DNA of 64,000 bases from assembly GCF_030056655.1 (NCBI RefSeq), contig NZ_JASHIE010000015.1, forward strand, positions 62,001 through 126,000, given 5' to 3'. The notes beneath the pieces were generated by a model. It made no database searches and had not been told where the DNA came from. It saw nothing but the letters and a program-made list of their open reading frames with translations. Of the stretch, positions 37,301 through 44,501 are shown one piece after another (the stretch's first letter is position 1; every line of letters starts with the position of its first letter). A program made the position numbers and the translations under genes. This DNA is from Flectobacillus rivi. Its GTDB lineage: Bacteria > Bacteroidota > Bacteroidia > Cytophagales > Spirosomataceae.

Positions 37301-37712
37301 GAATGCTACTAAAACGGTCACCTTGAGAAGTGCCAAATTTAGAGCAACAAGCTATGACGTTCAAAAAGAAACGATGAAGGTAAAAATTGATGGTTTGGGC
37401 GAAATTGTAGCAGCTACTAAAAACCAAGGATATATCGGCTTCGAAAACATTGACCTTACAGGCTTAAAGGCTTTTGATGTGGCAGCTTTTGCTTCTGATG
37501 AACGTACAGTAGGAGGTAAAATCGAGTTGCATATTGGCTCGCCAACAGGTAAAGTATTAAGTTCGGTAGAGGTAGGTAAAGGCAATACACAACCTGTAAA
37601 ATTAGGTTTGGCAGATGCTACAGGTACACAAAACCTATATTTTGTTTTTGTAAATCCTGAAGCAAAAGACAAAGCACTTTTTGCTGTTTCAGATATTACT
37701 GCGGTAAGATAA
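34341..37712 (+). CDS. Secreted ThuA - sugar dehydrogenase propeller - PKD - cytochrome c fusion
   Basis: The ATG at 34341 gives 1123 residues with a signal peptide (MKKLRLALMALFSLAILSLKAQ). In order, there is a ThuA-like glutamine-amidotransferase fold (about 27-245; VLVFSKTAGFRHSSI, MGVHAASDTEYDWPWYGKLVGG); a glucose/sorbosone dehydrogenase-type six-bladed propeller (about 255-690; RTDCCHTGGSIEWD, GNRNPYRISVD); and a PKD domain (about 705-785). A monohaem cytochrome c follows (CKACH at 875-879, distal Met about 924), then a C-terminal carbohydrate-binding-like beta domain. The protein presumably oxidises a sugar-like substrate in the periplasm and passes electrons to its own haem. Similar fusions are known from Cytophagales genomes but lack assigned substrates. 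No SusCD neighbours are present. Confidence 0.9.
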   Translation: MKKLRLALMALFSLAILSLKAQTSNPLQGKKVLVFSKTAGFRHSSIPYGIKGMQDLGQKYGFAVDTTENATKFTEDNLKKYAVVIFMSTTGDVLNPAQQIAFERYIQAGGGFMGVHAASDTEYDWPWYGKLVGGYFNGHPGKNVSNVQMGKFTVTDKNHISTGTLPTTFERKDEFYDFKEFNKDVKVLITLDEKSYQEGKMGDFHPMSWYHEYDGGRAFYTNWGHTHETFSDEIPMSHIWGGLQWAASGSALDYSKARSEYAPEENRFTKIVLDKNLDEPTELAVLDNGKVLFTERKGLLKVYNPVTKKTKVAADLRVYSKFEYGLMGLNIDPKYNQNKWIYLFYSPSYEVAGADTANRLSRFVYDDVKDTLVFSSEKTLLRVPVKRTDCCHTGGSIEWDSKGNLYLSAGDDTNPFASEGFAPIDNRAGRAGWDARATSSNTNDLRGKILRIKPTDDGSYTIPEGNLFPVGTEKTRPEIYVMGNRNPYRISVDKHTGYLYWGEVGPDAGENSDKYGPRGHDEVNQARKAGYFGWPLFVADNRAYNQRNFEDNSVGSKFDPLKPINDSPHNTGLRELPPAQKAFIYYPYADSPEFGPIVGKGGRNAMGGPVYYINDYQNSNVKFPKYFDGKFFAYDWARDFINIVTMKPNGDFVSMERFMPNTVFSHPMDMQFAKDGALYVLEYGQNWFAQNEDARLSRIEFNAGNRKPVVQISADKIAGAVPLKVNFSSVGTKDFDGDVLSYEWSFAKGAPKSKLNNPSFTFTKPGIYQATLKVKDVAGNVSEASVEIKVGNDIPKVALTIKGNKSFYWNDEKVAYEVKVADKEDGSLDNKKIKAEDVQVNIDYLEGFDKTIIAQGHQQNMSVLSGKRLIELSDCKACHSLDKKSIGPAYKEVAKKYKGAFQIEGKLSDKIIKGGGGVWGEQAMAAHPQVSKADATEMVKYILSLADDSKASKPVKGEYLTKDTGKAGTYIFSASYTDKGAGSLGSQNATKTVTLRSAKFRATSYDVQKETMKVKIDGLGEIVAATKNQGYIGFENIDLTGLKAFDVAAFASDERTVGGKIELHIGSPTGKVLSSVEVGKGNTQPVKLGLADATGTQNLYFVFVNPEAKDKALFAVSDITAVR

Positions 37713-37723
37713 GTAAATGTATT

Positions 37724-37960
37724 TGGTGATTATTTTCTAAATGTGTTGCACTTGTAGAGACGCAATGCTTTGCGTCTAAATAGGTGTCATTCTGAAATAC
37801 AGTATCAAAAAAGGCGGTCGAAATGAGTTTTTCGACCGCCTTTTTATATGCTGGAGGATTCTCCTTTTTAGACGCAAAGCATTGCGTTTATACCACTAGA
37901 ATATAGATTCTTAAAATAATCACTCATCCACTAAATCATCATTCACTAAATTGTTTTACT
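37724..37960 (+). repeat. Composite palindromic element, copy 3 (most complete)
   Basis: Three nested inverted-repeat layers are visible. The outer arms are GTGATTATTTT (37726-37736) and AAAATAATCAC (37913-37923). The middle modules are GTAGAGACGCAATGCTTTG (from 37754) and its near reverse complement TTTAGACGCAAAGCATTGCG (about 37868-37887). The core terminator is 37807-37845 (AAAAAAGGCGGTCGAAA with TTTTCGACCGCCTTTTT). It ends the ThuA-fusion transcript. To the right, up to 38112, a further AAAGCATTACGTCCCTAC relic is at 38042 and a TATTTTTG box at 37993. Confidence 0.75.
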
Positions 37961-38112
37961 CTTCTATATTTCAATAAATCTTGTGCTTTCTCTATTTTTG
38001 CTTGAGGTTGAATCTCTGTTCTGGTAATTTACCCTAAGTCGTAAAGCATTACGTCCCTACACAAAAATATTCAACCATTTATTCAGCATTCATTCAATTA
38101 ATCAAAAAGCCA

Positions 38113-38967
38113 ATGTTTAAAATACTCTCTCAGCCTTATCCACATAACGCAACGCCTCGAAAGAGTATAGTTTTATCTATTGCAACAGGTTTGTTTATCG
38201 CCTCTTTTTTGAATTATTTCCAACCCTTCGGCTCAGCCAATTGGCACGACCCAAGCAAACCATGGATATTGTCGGGTTTTGGATTGGTGAGTACCTTCAT
38301 GATGTTGTTCAACTATTTTGTAGTGCCTCGTATCTTTTCGATCAGCTTTGCTAGTGAAAATTGGACGGTAGGAAAAGAAATGCTCTATGTTGCATTTAAT
38401 CTATTCTCGATCGCTTGTGGCAATATCGCCTACAGTGCCATTACGCATTTGGTAGATGTTCAAGTAGGAGGTTATATTGCGATGTTGACATATACCTTGG
38501 TTTTAGGCATATTCCCTGCCACCATGATTATTCTTATCAACTATATCTATCACTTAAAAAAGTATGCCCTAGCTCCTACCAATATCGTTACGCCAACTAC
38601 TACTCAAACAGAAGAGGAACTACTCTTAAGCTTGGTAGCCGAAAACGAAAAAGATAAAATAGCCATTCCTGCCCCTCATCTTCTTTATATCGAATCGAGT
38701 GATAACTATTGCACTGTGCATTTTCTAGAAAACGAAACTTTGTGCAAAACCATACTTCGTAGTAGTCTTACAAGATTGGAAGGGCAAATCCCTGAAAACA
38801 CCAATATCCTCAGGTGCCACCGTTCCTTTATCGTAAATCTATCTCAGGTAGAAAAAATATCAGGAAATGCGCAAGGCTACCGTTTACATTTATTGAATCA
38901 AAACGGACAAGTGCCTGTAGCAAGAAAATATGCGTATCTGGTGGAGCAGATTAGAGGTAGTCTTTAA
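38113..38967 (+). CDS. Membrane-bound LytTR-family transcriptional regulator
   Basis: This 284-residue protein has four hydrophobic segments (residues about 17-150; LSIATGLFIASFLNYFQPFG and others) and then a LytTR DNA-binding domain (about 185-284) with LLYIESSDNYCTVHFLEN, the LEGQIPENTNILRCHRSFIVNL turn and the final ARKYAYLVEQIRGSL. There is no receiver domain, so it is not a classical two-component response regulator; membrane segments presumably sense the signal directly. Targets are unknown. The next gene is convergent, and no partner kinase is adjacent. Confidence 0.88.
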   Translation: MFKILSQPYPHNATPRKSIVLSIATGLFIASFLNYFQPFGSANWHDPSKPWILSGFGLVSTFMMLFNYFVVPRIFSISFASENWTVGKEMLYVAFNLFSIACGNIAYSAITHLVDVQVGGYIAMLTYTLVLGIFPATMIILINYIYHLKKYALAPTNIVTPTTTQTEEELLLSLVAENEKDKIAIPAPHLLYIESSDNYCTVHFLENETLCKTILRSSLTRLEGQIPENTNILRCHRSFIVNLSQVEKISGNAQGYRLHLLNQNGQVPVARKYAYLVEQIRGSL

Positions 38968-38994
38968 GAAAATTATAATTCTTTAACCCAACCA

Positions 38995-39810
38995 TTAACA
39001 AACAACGTCCTGATACTTATAATCCACAGGATTGGCATAACGAAACTCATATCCAGTCTTGTTGAGCAACTTTGTAGCATCTATCACTTTATAAGGAATC
39101 GTTGTTTCGGGCTCTATAAAAATAGGTTCTGTGAAACCTAGCTCGGCACAGTTTTTCAAATACACTTCTTTTCTAACAGGATGCTCTGGAGAGACAACGT
39201 TAAAGGTTTCTCCAAATATTCCCTTTTCAAGAATGGTAGTCACCACACCAACCGCATCTTCTTGATGCACATAATTGACAGGGATTGCGCCTGTATTGAT
39301 TGTTTTTCCAGCAAAATATTTCGCAGGAATACGCTCTGCTCCCATCAAGCCTCCACAACGTAAAATGGTTACATTATCTCCCAAAGCATTTTTCAAGAGG
39401 TTTTCGACTTGAATCAAACTATGAGTGGAGATTACTTCGCTATCTTCTGTGGCAACTTGTCCTAAATCAGGATATACGGAGGTCGATGAAATATATACTA
39501 CTTTTTGAATTGTTGACTTCTGAAGAGTCGGTAAAATCCCTTTCATTTGCTCTACGTGAAAAGAGTCACCATATTTACCTGCTCTTGGAGGAATAGCGAT
39601 TACTAGCATCTCTGCTTGTAGCAATGTTGTTAGTGCCTGCTCATCAGCCTCTGGATTGAGTTGTAATACCACAGGGCTGATTCCTGCCTCGGACAATAGG
39701 ATAGTTTTGGCTTCGGAAGTTACCGAACCTATTACCTGATGCCCCTTGGCTACCAGATTCTTTCCTAGTGGAAAACCCAACCAACCACATCCTAAAATTG
39801 CTATTTTCAT
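38995..39810 (-). CDS. NAD(P)-dependent sugar epimerase/dehydratase-like (YeeZ-type) protein
   Basis: The ATG at 39810 gives 271 residues with the Rossmann start MKIAILGCGWLGFPLG, placed 11 bases after the nadD stop. Further signs are VVYISSTSVYPD (short-chain dehydrogenase-like active-site Tyr region), LRCGGLMGAERIPA and YVHQEDAVGVV. The family is extended short-chain dehydrogenase/reductase; E. coli YeeZ is the nearest well-known example, and its substrate is not established. It sits last in a group with gmk and nadD and probably shares the nadD message. A start 32 codons upstream would overlap nadD and is rejected. Confidence 0.85.
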   Translation of the reverse strand: MKIAILGCGWLGFPLGKNLVAKGHQVIGSVTSEAKTILLSEAGISPVVLQLNPEADEQALTTLLQAEMLVIAIPPRAGKYGDSFHVEQMKGILPTLQKSTIQKVVYISSTSVYPDLGQVATEDSEVISTHSLIQVENLLKNALGDNVTILRCGGLMGAERIPAKYFAGKTINTGAIPVNYVHQEDAVGVVTTILEKGIFGETFNVVSPEHPVRKEVYLKNCAELGFTEPIFIEPETTIPYKVIDATKLLNKTGYEFRYANPVDYKYQDVVC

Positions 39811-39821
39811 CGTTGTGATAT

Positions 39822-40394
39822 TTATAGATAAAACTTCTTTCTCTGGATATACTCTTCTACTTCTTCGGGCACCATATACCTTATGGGTTGACCATTTTTG
39901 ATACAATCTCGTATAAATGTTGCCGAAATATCCAATGAGGGAGCTTTTACCAATTGTACATTAGGATGTTTTTCTAATTCACTTGGCTCGGAGTTTGGTC
40001 GTGGATAAACATATAGACCAAAATATTCTAAAATCTTATCTGCGTTTTTCCAGTTAGGAAACTGTGCCAAATTATCGCCTCCAATAATTAATTTAAACTC
40101 ATAATTAGGATGTTTCTCCTGCAAACGAATTAGGGTATCGATGGTATAGGAAGGTTTTGGCATCGAAAATTCAATATTCGAAACACGAAAAAGAGGATTA
40201 TCCTGAATAGCTTTTTCGACCATATCCAAACGATCGAACTCATGTAAAAGCGATTTATTTTTCTTGAAAGGATTTTGTGGCGAAACGATAAACCATACTT
40301 GGTCGAGATCGGTAGTTGTTGCCATCACATTGGCAACAATCAAGTGTCCCACGTGAATGGGATTGAATGAGCCAAAAAACAAGCCTATTTTCAT
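39822..40394 (-). CDS. nadD: Nicotinate-nucleotide adenylyltransferase
   Basis: This 190-residue protein transfers AMP from ATP to nicotinate mononucleotide to make deamido-NAD in NAD synthesis. The N-terminal nucleotidyltransferase motif GSFNPIHVGH (residues 8-17, including HxGH) and the C-terminal ISATFIRDCIKNGQ (ISSTxxR-type) motif are present, as is the KLIIGGDNLAQFPNWK core. The gene lies downstream of gmk; a terminator-like hairpin (40412-40463) separates them. The epimerase gene follows after 11 bases. Confidence 0.95.
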   Translation of the reverse strand: MKIGLFFGSFNPIHVGHLIVANVMATTTDLDQVWFIVSPQNPFKKNKSLLHEFDRLDMVEKAIQDNPLFRVSNIEFSMPKPSYTIDTLIRLQEKHPNYEFKLIIGGDNLAQFPNWKNADKILEYFGLYVYPRPNSEPSELEKHPNVQLVKAPSLDISATFIRDCIKNGQPIRYMVPEEVEEYIQRKKFYL

Positions 40395-40411
40395 TGCGAA
40401 TGTATTTCAAA

Positions 40412-40463
40412 ACAAAAGGGTTGTTAGTAAATCAAATTTTTGACCTACCAACAACCCTTTTGT
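40412..40463 (-). terminator. Terminator between gmk and nadD
   Basis: ACAAAAGGGTTGTT (from 40412) pairs with AACAACCCTTTTGT (to 40463), with extension by GTA/TAC, and is followed by TTTTG on the minus strand. It would attenuate read-through from gmk into nadD. Confidence 0.7.
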
Positions 40464-40472
40464 AAGTTATAA

Positions 40473-41042
40473 TTATTTTGTAAAATCGTCGAAAAGCTTT
40501 TGTGCTTTTGCTACGGCTTCATCCAAATTGTCGTTCAACAATACTACGTCAAATTGGTCTTGGAAAGACATTTCGAAGTTCATTTTAAAAACTCTTTTCG
40601 AGATAGAGTCTTCCGAATCAGTACCGCGCTCACGAAGTCTTTTTTCTAGTTCTTCTACGCTAGGTACTTTTACAAAAATTGATAATGCACGCTCCTTGTA
40701 ATACTCTTTCAATTTAACGCCACCACGTACATCTACATCAAAAATTACATGCTTGCCTTCTGACCACAATCTTTCGATTTCTGATTTGAGTGTACCATAA
40801 TAAGCGCCTGGATATACCTCTTCCCATTCTACGAATTCTTGTTGTACAATTTTTTGTTTGAATTCGTCTGGCGTCATAAAGTAATAATCCTTGCCGTTTT
40901 CTTCATTACGACCACGTTTGTCGCGCGTACATGCCGAAATAGAAAAACCCAAATTAGAGTTAGTAGCCAAAAGGTGCTTTACGATAGTAGTTTTACCTGA
41001 ACCAGATGGAGCCGAAAAAATGATAAGTTTGCCGTTTTCCAA
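40473..41042 (-). CDS. gmk: Guanylate kinase (TTG start)
   Basis: This 189-residue protein converts GMP plus ATP to GDP plus ADP. The P-loop APSGSGKT is at residues 11-18, followed by SISACTRDKRGRNEENGKDYYFM (GMP binding) and GVKLKEYYKERALSIFV. The start codon must be TTG: an in-frame TAA lies two codons upstream, and the next internal Met is beyond the P-loop, so the family N-terminus (x-GKLIIFSAPSG) is only produced from 41042. Confidence 0.95.
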   Translation of the reverse strand: MENGKLIIFSAPSGSGKTTIVKHLLATNSNLGFSISACTRDKRGRNEENGKDYYFMTPDEFKQKIVQQEFVEWEEVYPGAYYGTLKSEIERLWSEGKHVIFDVDVRGGVKLKEYYKERALSIFVKVPSVEELEKRLRERGTDSEDSISKRVFKMNFEMSFQDQFDVVLLNDNLDEAVAKAQKLFDDFTK

Positions 41043-41475
41043 TGCTTAAAAATTTTAGGGAATAAAAGATTGGTATTGTGATTTTATAAAACGCTTCTTA
41101 GAGTATGATTAAATTTTATAAGTCATTAAAAATAAAAAAATTGTATTTATTTTTATGAAATCCTGTTGTTTGAGCCGCAGGCGAGTTTAGGATTTATTGA
41201 CTTTCTTTTGTTACTTTTCTTGTGTCAAGACAAGAAAAGTAAGGTGTGGCGAAGGGAAATTTTGTTTTTCCGATAAAAGCCAAATAAAATTTTCAAACAT
41301 ACTCTTACTAAAGAGAAAAGTTGTATTTCACGCACCAATTATTTTTCAAAAATACTCATTATTTATTGATATGACAAAGCGAGCCGAGTGCCTCAAAAGC
41401 AAAAGGTTATTAAGTCGTATCCAATACAAGGACAACTTAATAACCTTTCAAAAGTTTTTCTTGGCGTTTGTTATT
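41043..41475. other. 433-base intergenic region with two hairpins
   Basis: A perfect 13-bp hairpin (TTACTTTTCTTGT / ACAAGAAAAGTAA, 41211-41242) lies in a segment starting GCCGCAGGCGAG (41175) that resembles, from memory, an interspersed repeat seen in many Bacteroidota. A second hairpin, AAAGGTTATTAAGT / ACTTAATAACCTTT (41401-41447), lies just after the small Cys-rich gene on the minus strand and probably terminates the sigma-factor transcript. The open frames here look non-coding. Confidence 0.5.
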
Positions 41476-41757
41476 TTACAAGCCGCTTATTTTTTTCTTG
41501 ATACAATCAAGTAAAGAAGACGGGACACATTTCTTTTCCAATCTTAGTTGCATTGCGTCTTTTATACATTTTTCTAATTCATAGCCCTTTTCGCATGGCA
41601 AACACTTATCCATGTTACTTTTAAATTGAGCTATTTGCTCCTCAGTCGCCTGTCCATCTACAATGAGTTGAACAAGTTTCATACATTCGCCCTCATGTTC
41701 GCAATGAGTCTTCTTTTGTTGGGGAGTCCCTTGCACCTTCTCAGCCTCGGAAATCAT
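41476..41757 (-). CDS. Small Cys-rich protein, probable ZAS-like anti-sigma factor
   Basis: This 93-residue protein is located 180 bases downstream of an ECF sigma factor on the same strand. Cysteines are at 19, 25, 52, 55, 64, 77 and 85. KCLPC (51-55) is placed like the HxxxCxxC zinc/redox motif of RsrA/ChrR-type anti-sigma factors. However, the His position is Asn 48 (N-M-D-K-C-L-P-C), so zinc binding may be altered or use His 18/21. The role as anti-sigma partner is inferred from position and Cys pattern. Confidence 0.65.
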   Translation of the reverse strand: MISEAEKVQGTPQQKKTHCEHEGECMKLVQLIVDGQATEEQIAQFKSNMDKCLPCEKGYELEKCIKDAMQLRLEKKCVPSSLLDCIKKKISGL

Positions 41758-41937
41758 GTCTTTATAGAATTAAGCAGTTAACTTGGTTATTTTCTAATGA
41801 ATCTATTTGTCAAAGCAAACGATAAACTTTTTGTATTTTGATATAAATCAAGTAGTTATTGAACAGAGTGACCAAAAAAAAAATTCCAGTTTTGTAAAAA
41901 AGTTTTTAATTTCTGATTTATGTCACCTATCAGATAG

Positions 41938-42558
41938 CTAATTTTCTGCCAAAGTGTCAGCATTGACATCATATCCTAAATTTTTGGCATAACTTTTCAG
42001 TTTCTCTTTGAGGAGCATACGAGCACGGTGTAAGCGTGAGCGTACTGTACCAATAGGAATATCTAGGATTTTGGCCATCTCTTCATACGTAAATCCTTCG
42101 ATGTCGCAGAGGATAATCACTGTTCTAAAATCTACAGGAAGCGAATTGAGCGCATTAGCGATTTCGTCTCCAATCAAATCTTGGACAGTTTCGGCACGTA
42201 AATCTACCGTTTGAGTAGTTTCAGCATCTTCCTCCGAGTTGTAGGTTGTTTCTACATCTTGGTAATCTACTTTTGAAGGTTCTTTCGATTTCTTTCTGAA
42301 ATCGTTGATAAAGCTATTCTTCAGGATTCTGAACAACCAAGCTTTGGCATTAGTTCCTTCTTCAAAAGAATTGATAAAGCGAAAGGCTTTTAAGTAGGTA
42401 TCTTGCACAAGATCATTGGCATCGTCCTCATCGTTGGTAAGGCGAAACGCAAAGTTGTACATAGAATCTATATGGGGCATAAACTCCTTTTCGAAAACTC
42501 TATGTTTTTCGGTTTCCGAATAGGTTTGGAGAGTTGGGATTTCTTCTTGCTCTGACAT
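41938..42558 (-). CDS. ECF-type RNA polymerase sigma factor
   Basis: This 206-residue protein has region 2 at residues about 23-95 (NDLVQDTYLKAFRFINSF, AKAWLFRILKNSFINDFRKK) and region 4 at about 130-190 (LPVDFRTVIILCDIEGFTYEEMAKILDIPIGTVRSRLHRAR). The acidic linker (DVETTYNSEEDAETTQ) resembles SigR/RpoE-like factors that pair with ZAS anti-sigma proteins. It recruits core RNA polymerase to stress or envelope promoters; the regulon is unknown. The 294 bases upstream to mreD hold a doubtful small open frame and no clear promoter. Confidence 0.93.
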   Translation of the reverse strand: MSEQEEIPTLQTYSETEKHRVFEKEFMPHIDSMYNFAFRLTNDEDDANDLVQDTYLKAFRFINSFEEGTNAKAWLFRILKNSFINDFRKKSKEPSKVDYQDVETTYNSEEDAETTQTVDLRAETVQDLIGDEIANALNSLPVDFRTVIILCDIEGFTYEEMAKILDIPIGTVRSRLHRARMLLKEKLKSYAKNLGYDVNADTLAEN

Positions 42559-42852
42559 AGCTGATGATGAGTCTCTTTTTTAAAAACACATTATCCAATC
42601 GTTCGACAGAGTACAGCTCTACTACTATCACTATCTCGTTGACTCTGTCTCTAAATTCTCAAACGCTTGAATACTATCATGTACAAACAATCTGCCAAGA
42701 ATGATTTTTGTCAATTTTATGACAAAAAGGCATACTAGACATTCTTCATTGTAAAGCTCTCCAATCAATACAGCAGGAGTAATATTGAAAGTGTTAAGCT
42801 CTACCGACGACTCGCGAAATCCAAACAAACAACTGTTTTTCAAGATATTCCT

Positions 42853-43359
42853 TTATTCTTTTCTGAAAAATTGCAGAATAATAATAACAGTGTTAGTGAA
42901 AATAATACTAGCTAAGACTTTGAGTATCACCTGAAAGAACAAGCCCCAATCAGATGCCTCTAACATGAACAAAACAAAGTGGTGAATCAGTGTAAGAATA
43001 CCTAAGTAAGAAATAAACCAACCAAAGCCCATCGAACGCAAAGTGAGTACTTGACGCTCGTCATATCCCCTTTGTGGCGTTAGCAACGTAATAATTGACG
43101 GACGCAAGTACGCAATCAAAGTGGTTGCTGCCGCATTGGCTCCTGCGGTATTATAAAATATATCTACAAATAAACCTGCTACAAAACCTAAAAGCACCAA
43201 TTGCAAACGACTTGTTTCAAATGGTAACAATAAAACAGCTGCTACATAAGAAAAGCAAAATGCGTAATCAAAGAAAACAAGCTGTCGCACAAAAAACACT
43301 TGTAACAACAAGTAGAATATAAAAGTTAAAACTTCTGGGATTATATTTCGAAGAGTCAT
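42853..43359 (-). CDS. mreD: Rod-shape-determining protein MreD
   Basis: This 168-residue protein has five hydrophobic segments, is small and divergent as is usual for MreD, and is identified mainly by position directly after mreC (47-base gap). It has the helical profile FLYLLLQVFFVR...GLFVDIFYNTAGANAAATTLIAYLRP. It belongs to the elongasome with MreB, MreC, RodA and PBP2. The usual downstream mrdA (PBP2) and rodA are absent here; an ECF sigma factor gene follows instead. Confidence 0.85.
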   Translation of the reverse strand: MTLRNIIPEVLTFIFYLLLQVFFVRQLVFFDYAFCFSYVAAVLLLPFETSRLQLVLLGFVAGLFVDIFYNTAGANAAATTLIAYLRPSIITLLTPQRGYDERQVLTLRSMGFGWFISYLGILTLIHHFVLFMLEASDWGLFFQVILKVLASIIFTNTVIIILQFFRKE

Positions 43360-43406
43360 TTACTTGGTTCTTAATTTTCGATTAGAGTGGATGGCTCCTT
43401 TTCTAC

Positions 43407-44282
43407 TTATGGTTTAGTTGTTTGTGGCGCTTTTGAAGTCTGAGGAGTTTTACTCTCAGGTGTTTCCTCTAATTGCTTCACTTCTTTCTCTAATCTGTTT
43501 TTGATTACGTAAACATACGAGAGTGTGTTGAAATTAGTTGCCACTTTCAACTGAATATCATGAAAAGTCATATCTTTCTTTACACCAACTTTTGTCACAT
43601 ACCCAATCGCAATATCTGCTGGGAATACGTAATTGTAATCGGAAGTCACAATGGTATCTCGTTGTTTAACTGATTTGTAGCGAGAAACATCTGTCATTTC
43701 CAAAAGCTCAGGATTTTTTCCATCCCACTTTACCGAACCAATTTCGTTATTTCGTCTAATCTTGGCAGACATCGTATATTCGGAGTGTAATACCGAAATT
43801 ACGCGTGACATGTGCTCAGAACAGGATTTGATTTTACCAACTACACCCGTTGAAGAAATTACCCCCATACCAGGTGCCAAGCCATCGGCAGTACCTTTAT
43901 CGATGGTGATATAGTTATTGAACTGATTGGTTGTCAACTCCGTTACCTTAGCAACGATTGGCTGAAAACGAGCGGCAACGATAGAGTCTGCTTTATAATT
44001 TACCTTAGGCTGTACCAACTGTTGAGCTTGTAACTTCAACACCATTTCACGCAATTGCTTGTTTTCCGTCGCCAAATCCTGATTGACATTGCGAAGGTTA
44101 TAATACACGGCAATAGAATTGGATGTTTCGAGAGCTTTGGCTGCGTAGTAATTAGTTGTATTGAAAAAAACAGCGTTGGGGTAATTATTATATGAATAAA
44201 ACATCCACAAACTCAGTACTTCCAAAAGTACGAACACAATGAAAGCTCGTTGCTTTGAAATGAACTGAAATAGTCTATACAT
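43407..44282 (-). CDS. mreC: Rod-shape-determining protein MreC
   Basis: This 291-residue protein has one N-terminal membrane segment (AFIVFVLLEVLSLWMFY), a coiled coil (residues about 55-85; NQDLATENKQLREMVLKLQAQQ) and the periplasmic beta-barrel domain with NNYITIDKGTADGLAPGMGVIS and GVVGKIKSCSEHMSRV, hallmarks of MreC. The C-terminal 30 residues are a Thr/Pro-rich tail. It links cytosolic MreB filaments with the peptidoglycan synthases. It is separated from mreB by 219 bases containing a strong terminator. Confidence 0.93.
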   Translation of the reverse strand: MYRLFQFISKQRAFIVFVLLEVLSLWMFYSYNNYPNAVFFNTTNYYAAKALETSNSIAVYYNLRNVNQDLATENKQLREMVLKLQAQQLVQPKVNYKADSIVAARFQPIVAKVTELTTNQFNNYITIDKGTADGLAPGMGVISSTGVVGKIKSCSEHMSRVISVLHSEYTMSAKIRRNNEIGSVKWDGKNPELLEMTDVSRYKSVKQRDTIVTSDYNYVFPADIAIGYVTKVGVKKDMTFHDIQLKVATNFNTLSYVYVIKNRLEKEVKQLEETPESKTPQTSKAPQTTKP

Positions 44283-44440
44283 TTCTTTTTGAAGAGTAAG
44301 GGGTTTCGTGAGTTTAGCTTTGAGCTATCAGCTTTGAGCATTCGTCAGTTGAATTCTTTTGATTGCTGATTTCTAAAAGTTCAAAACTATAAATAAACTT
44401 ATTTACAACAAATGGGTATTTTTCTATCGCTCTATAACAA

Positions 44441-44485
44441 AAAAGTGAATGAGAAATTGAGCTAAGCTATTTCCCATTCACTTTA
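44441..44485 (-). terminator. Terminator between mreB and mreC
   Basis: AAAGTGAATGaGAAAT (from about 44442) pairs with ATTTCcCATTCACTTT (to 44484), followed on the minus strand by TTTTTTG. It would limit read-through from mreB into mreCD. Confidence 0.75.
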
Positions 44486-44501
44486 TCCTAAATCGTTATT
44501 A

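Noticed and set aside
41197..41514. 105-codon frame after gmk
   Set aside because: It runs through two hairpins, including what looks like an interspersed repeat, and into the end of the Cys-rich gene; the composition is not protein-like.
42631..42843. 70-codon open frame between mreD and the sigma factor
   Set aside because: No recognisable family, no promoter or conserved context, and composition is like the surrounding non-coding DNA.
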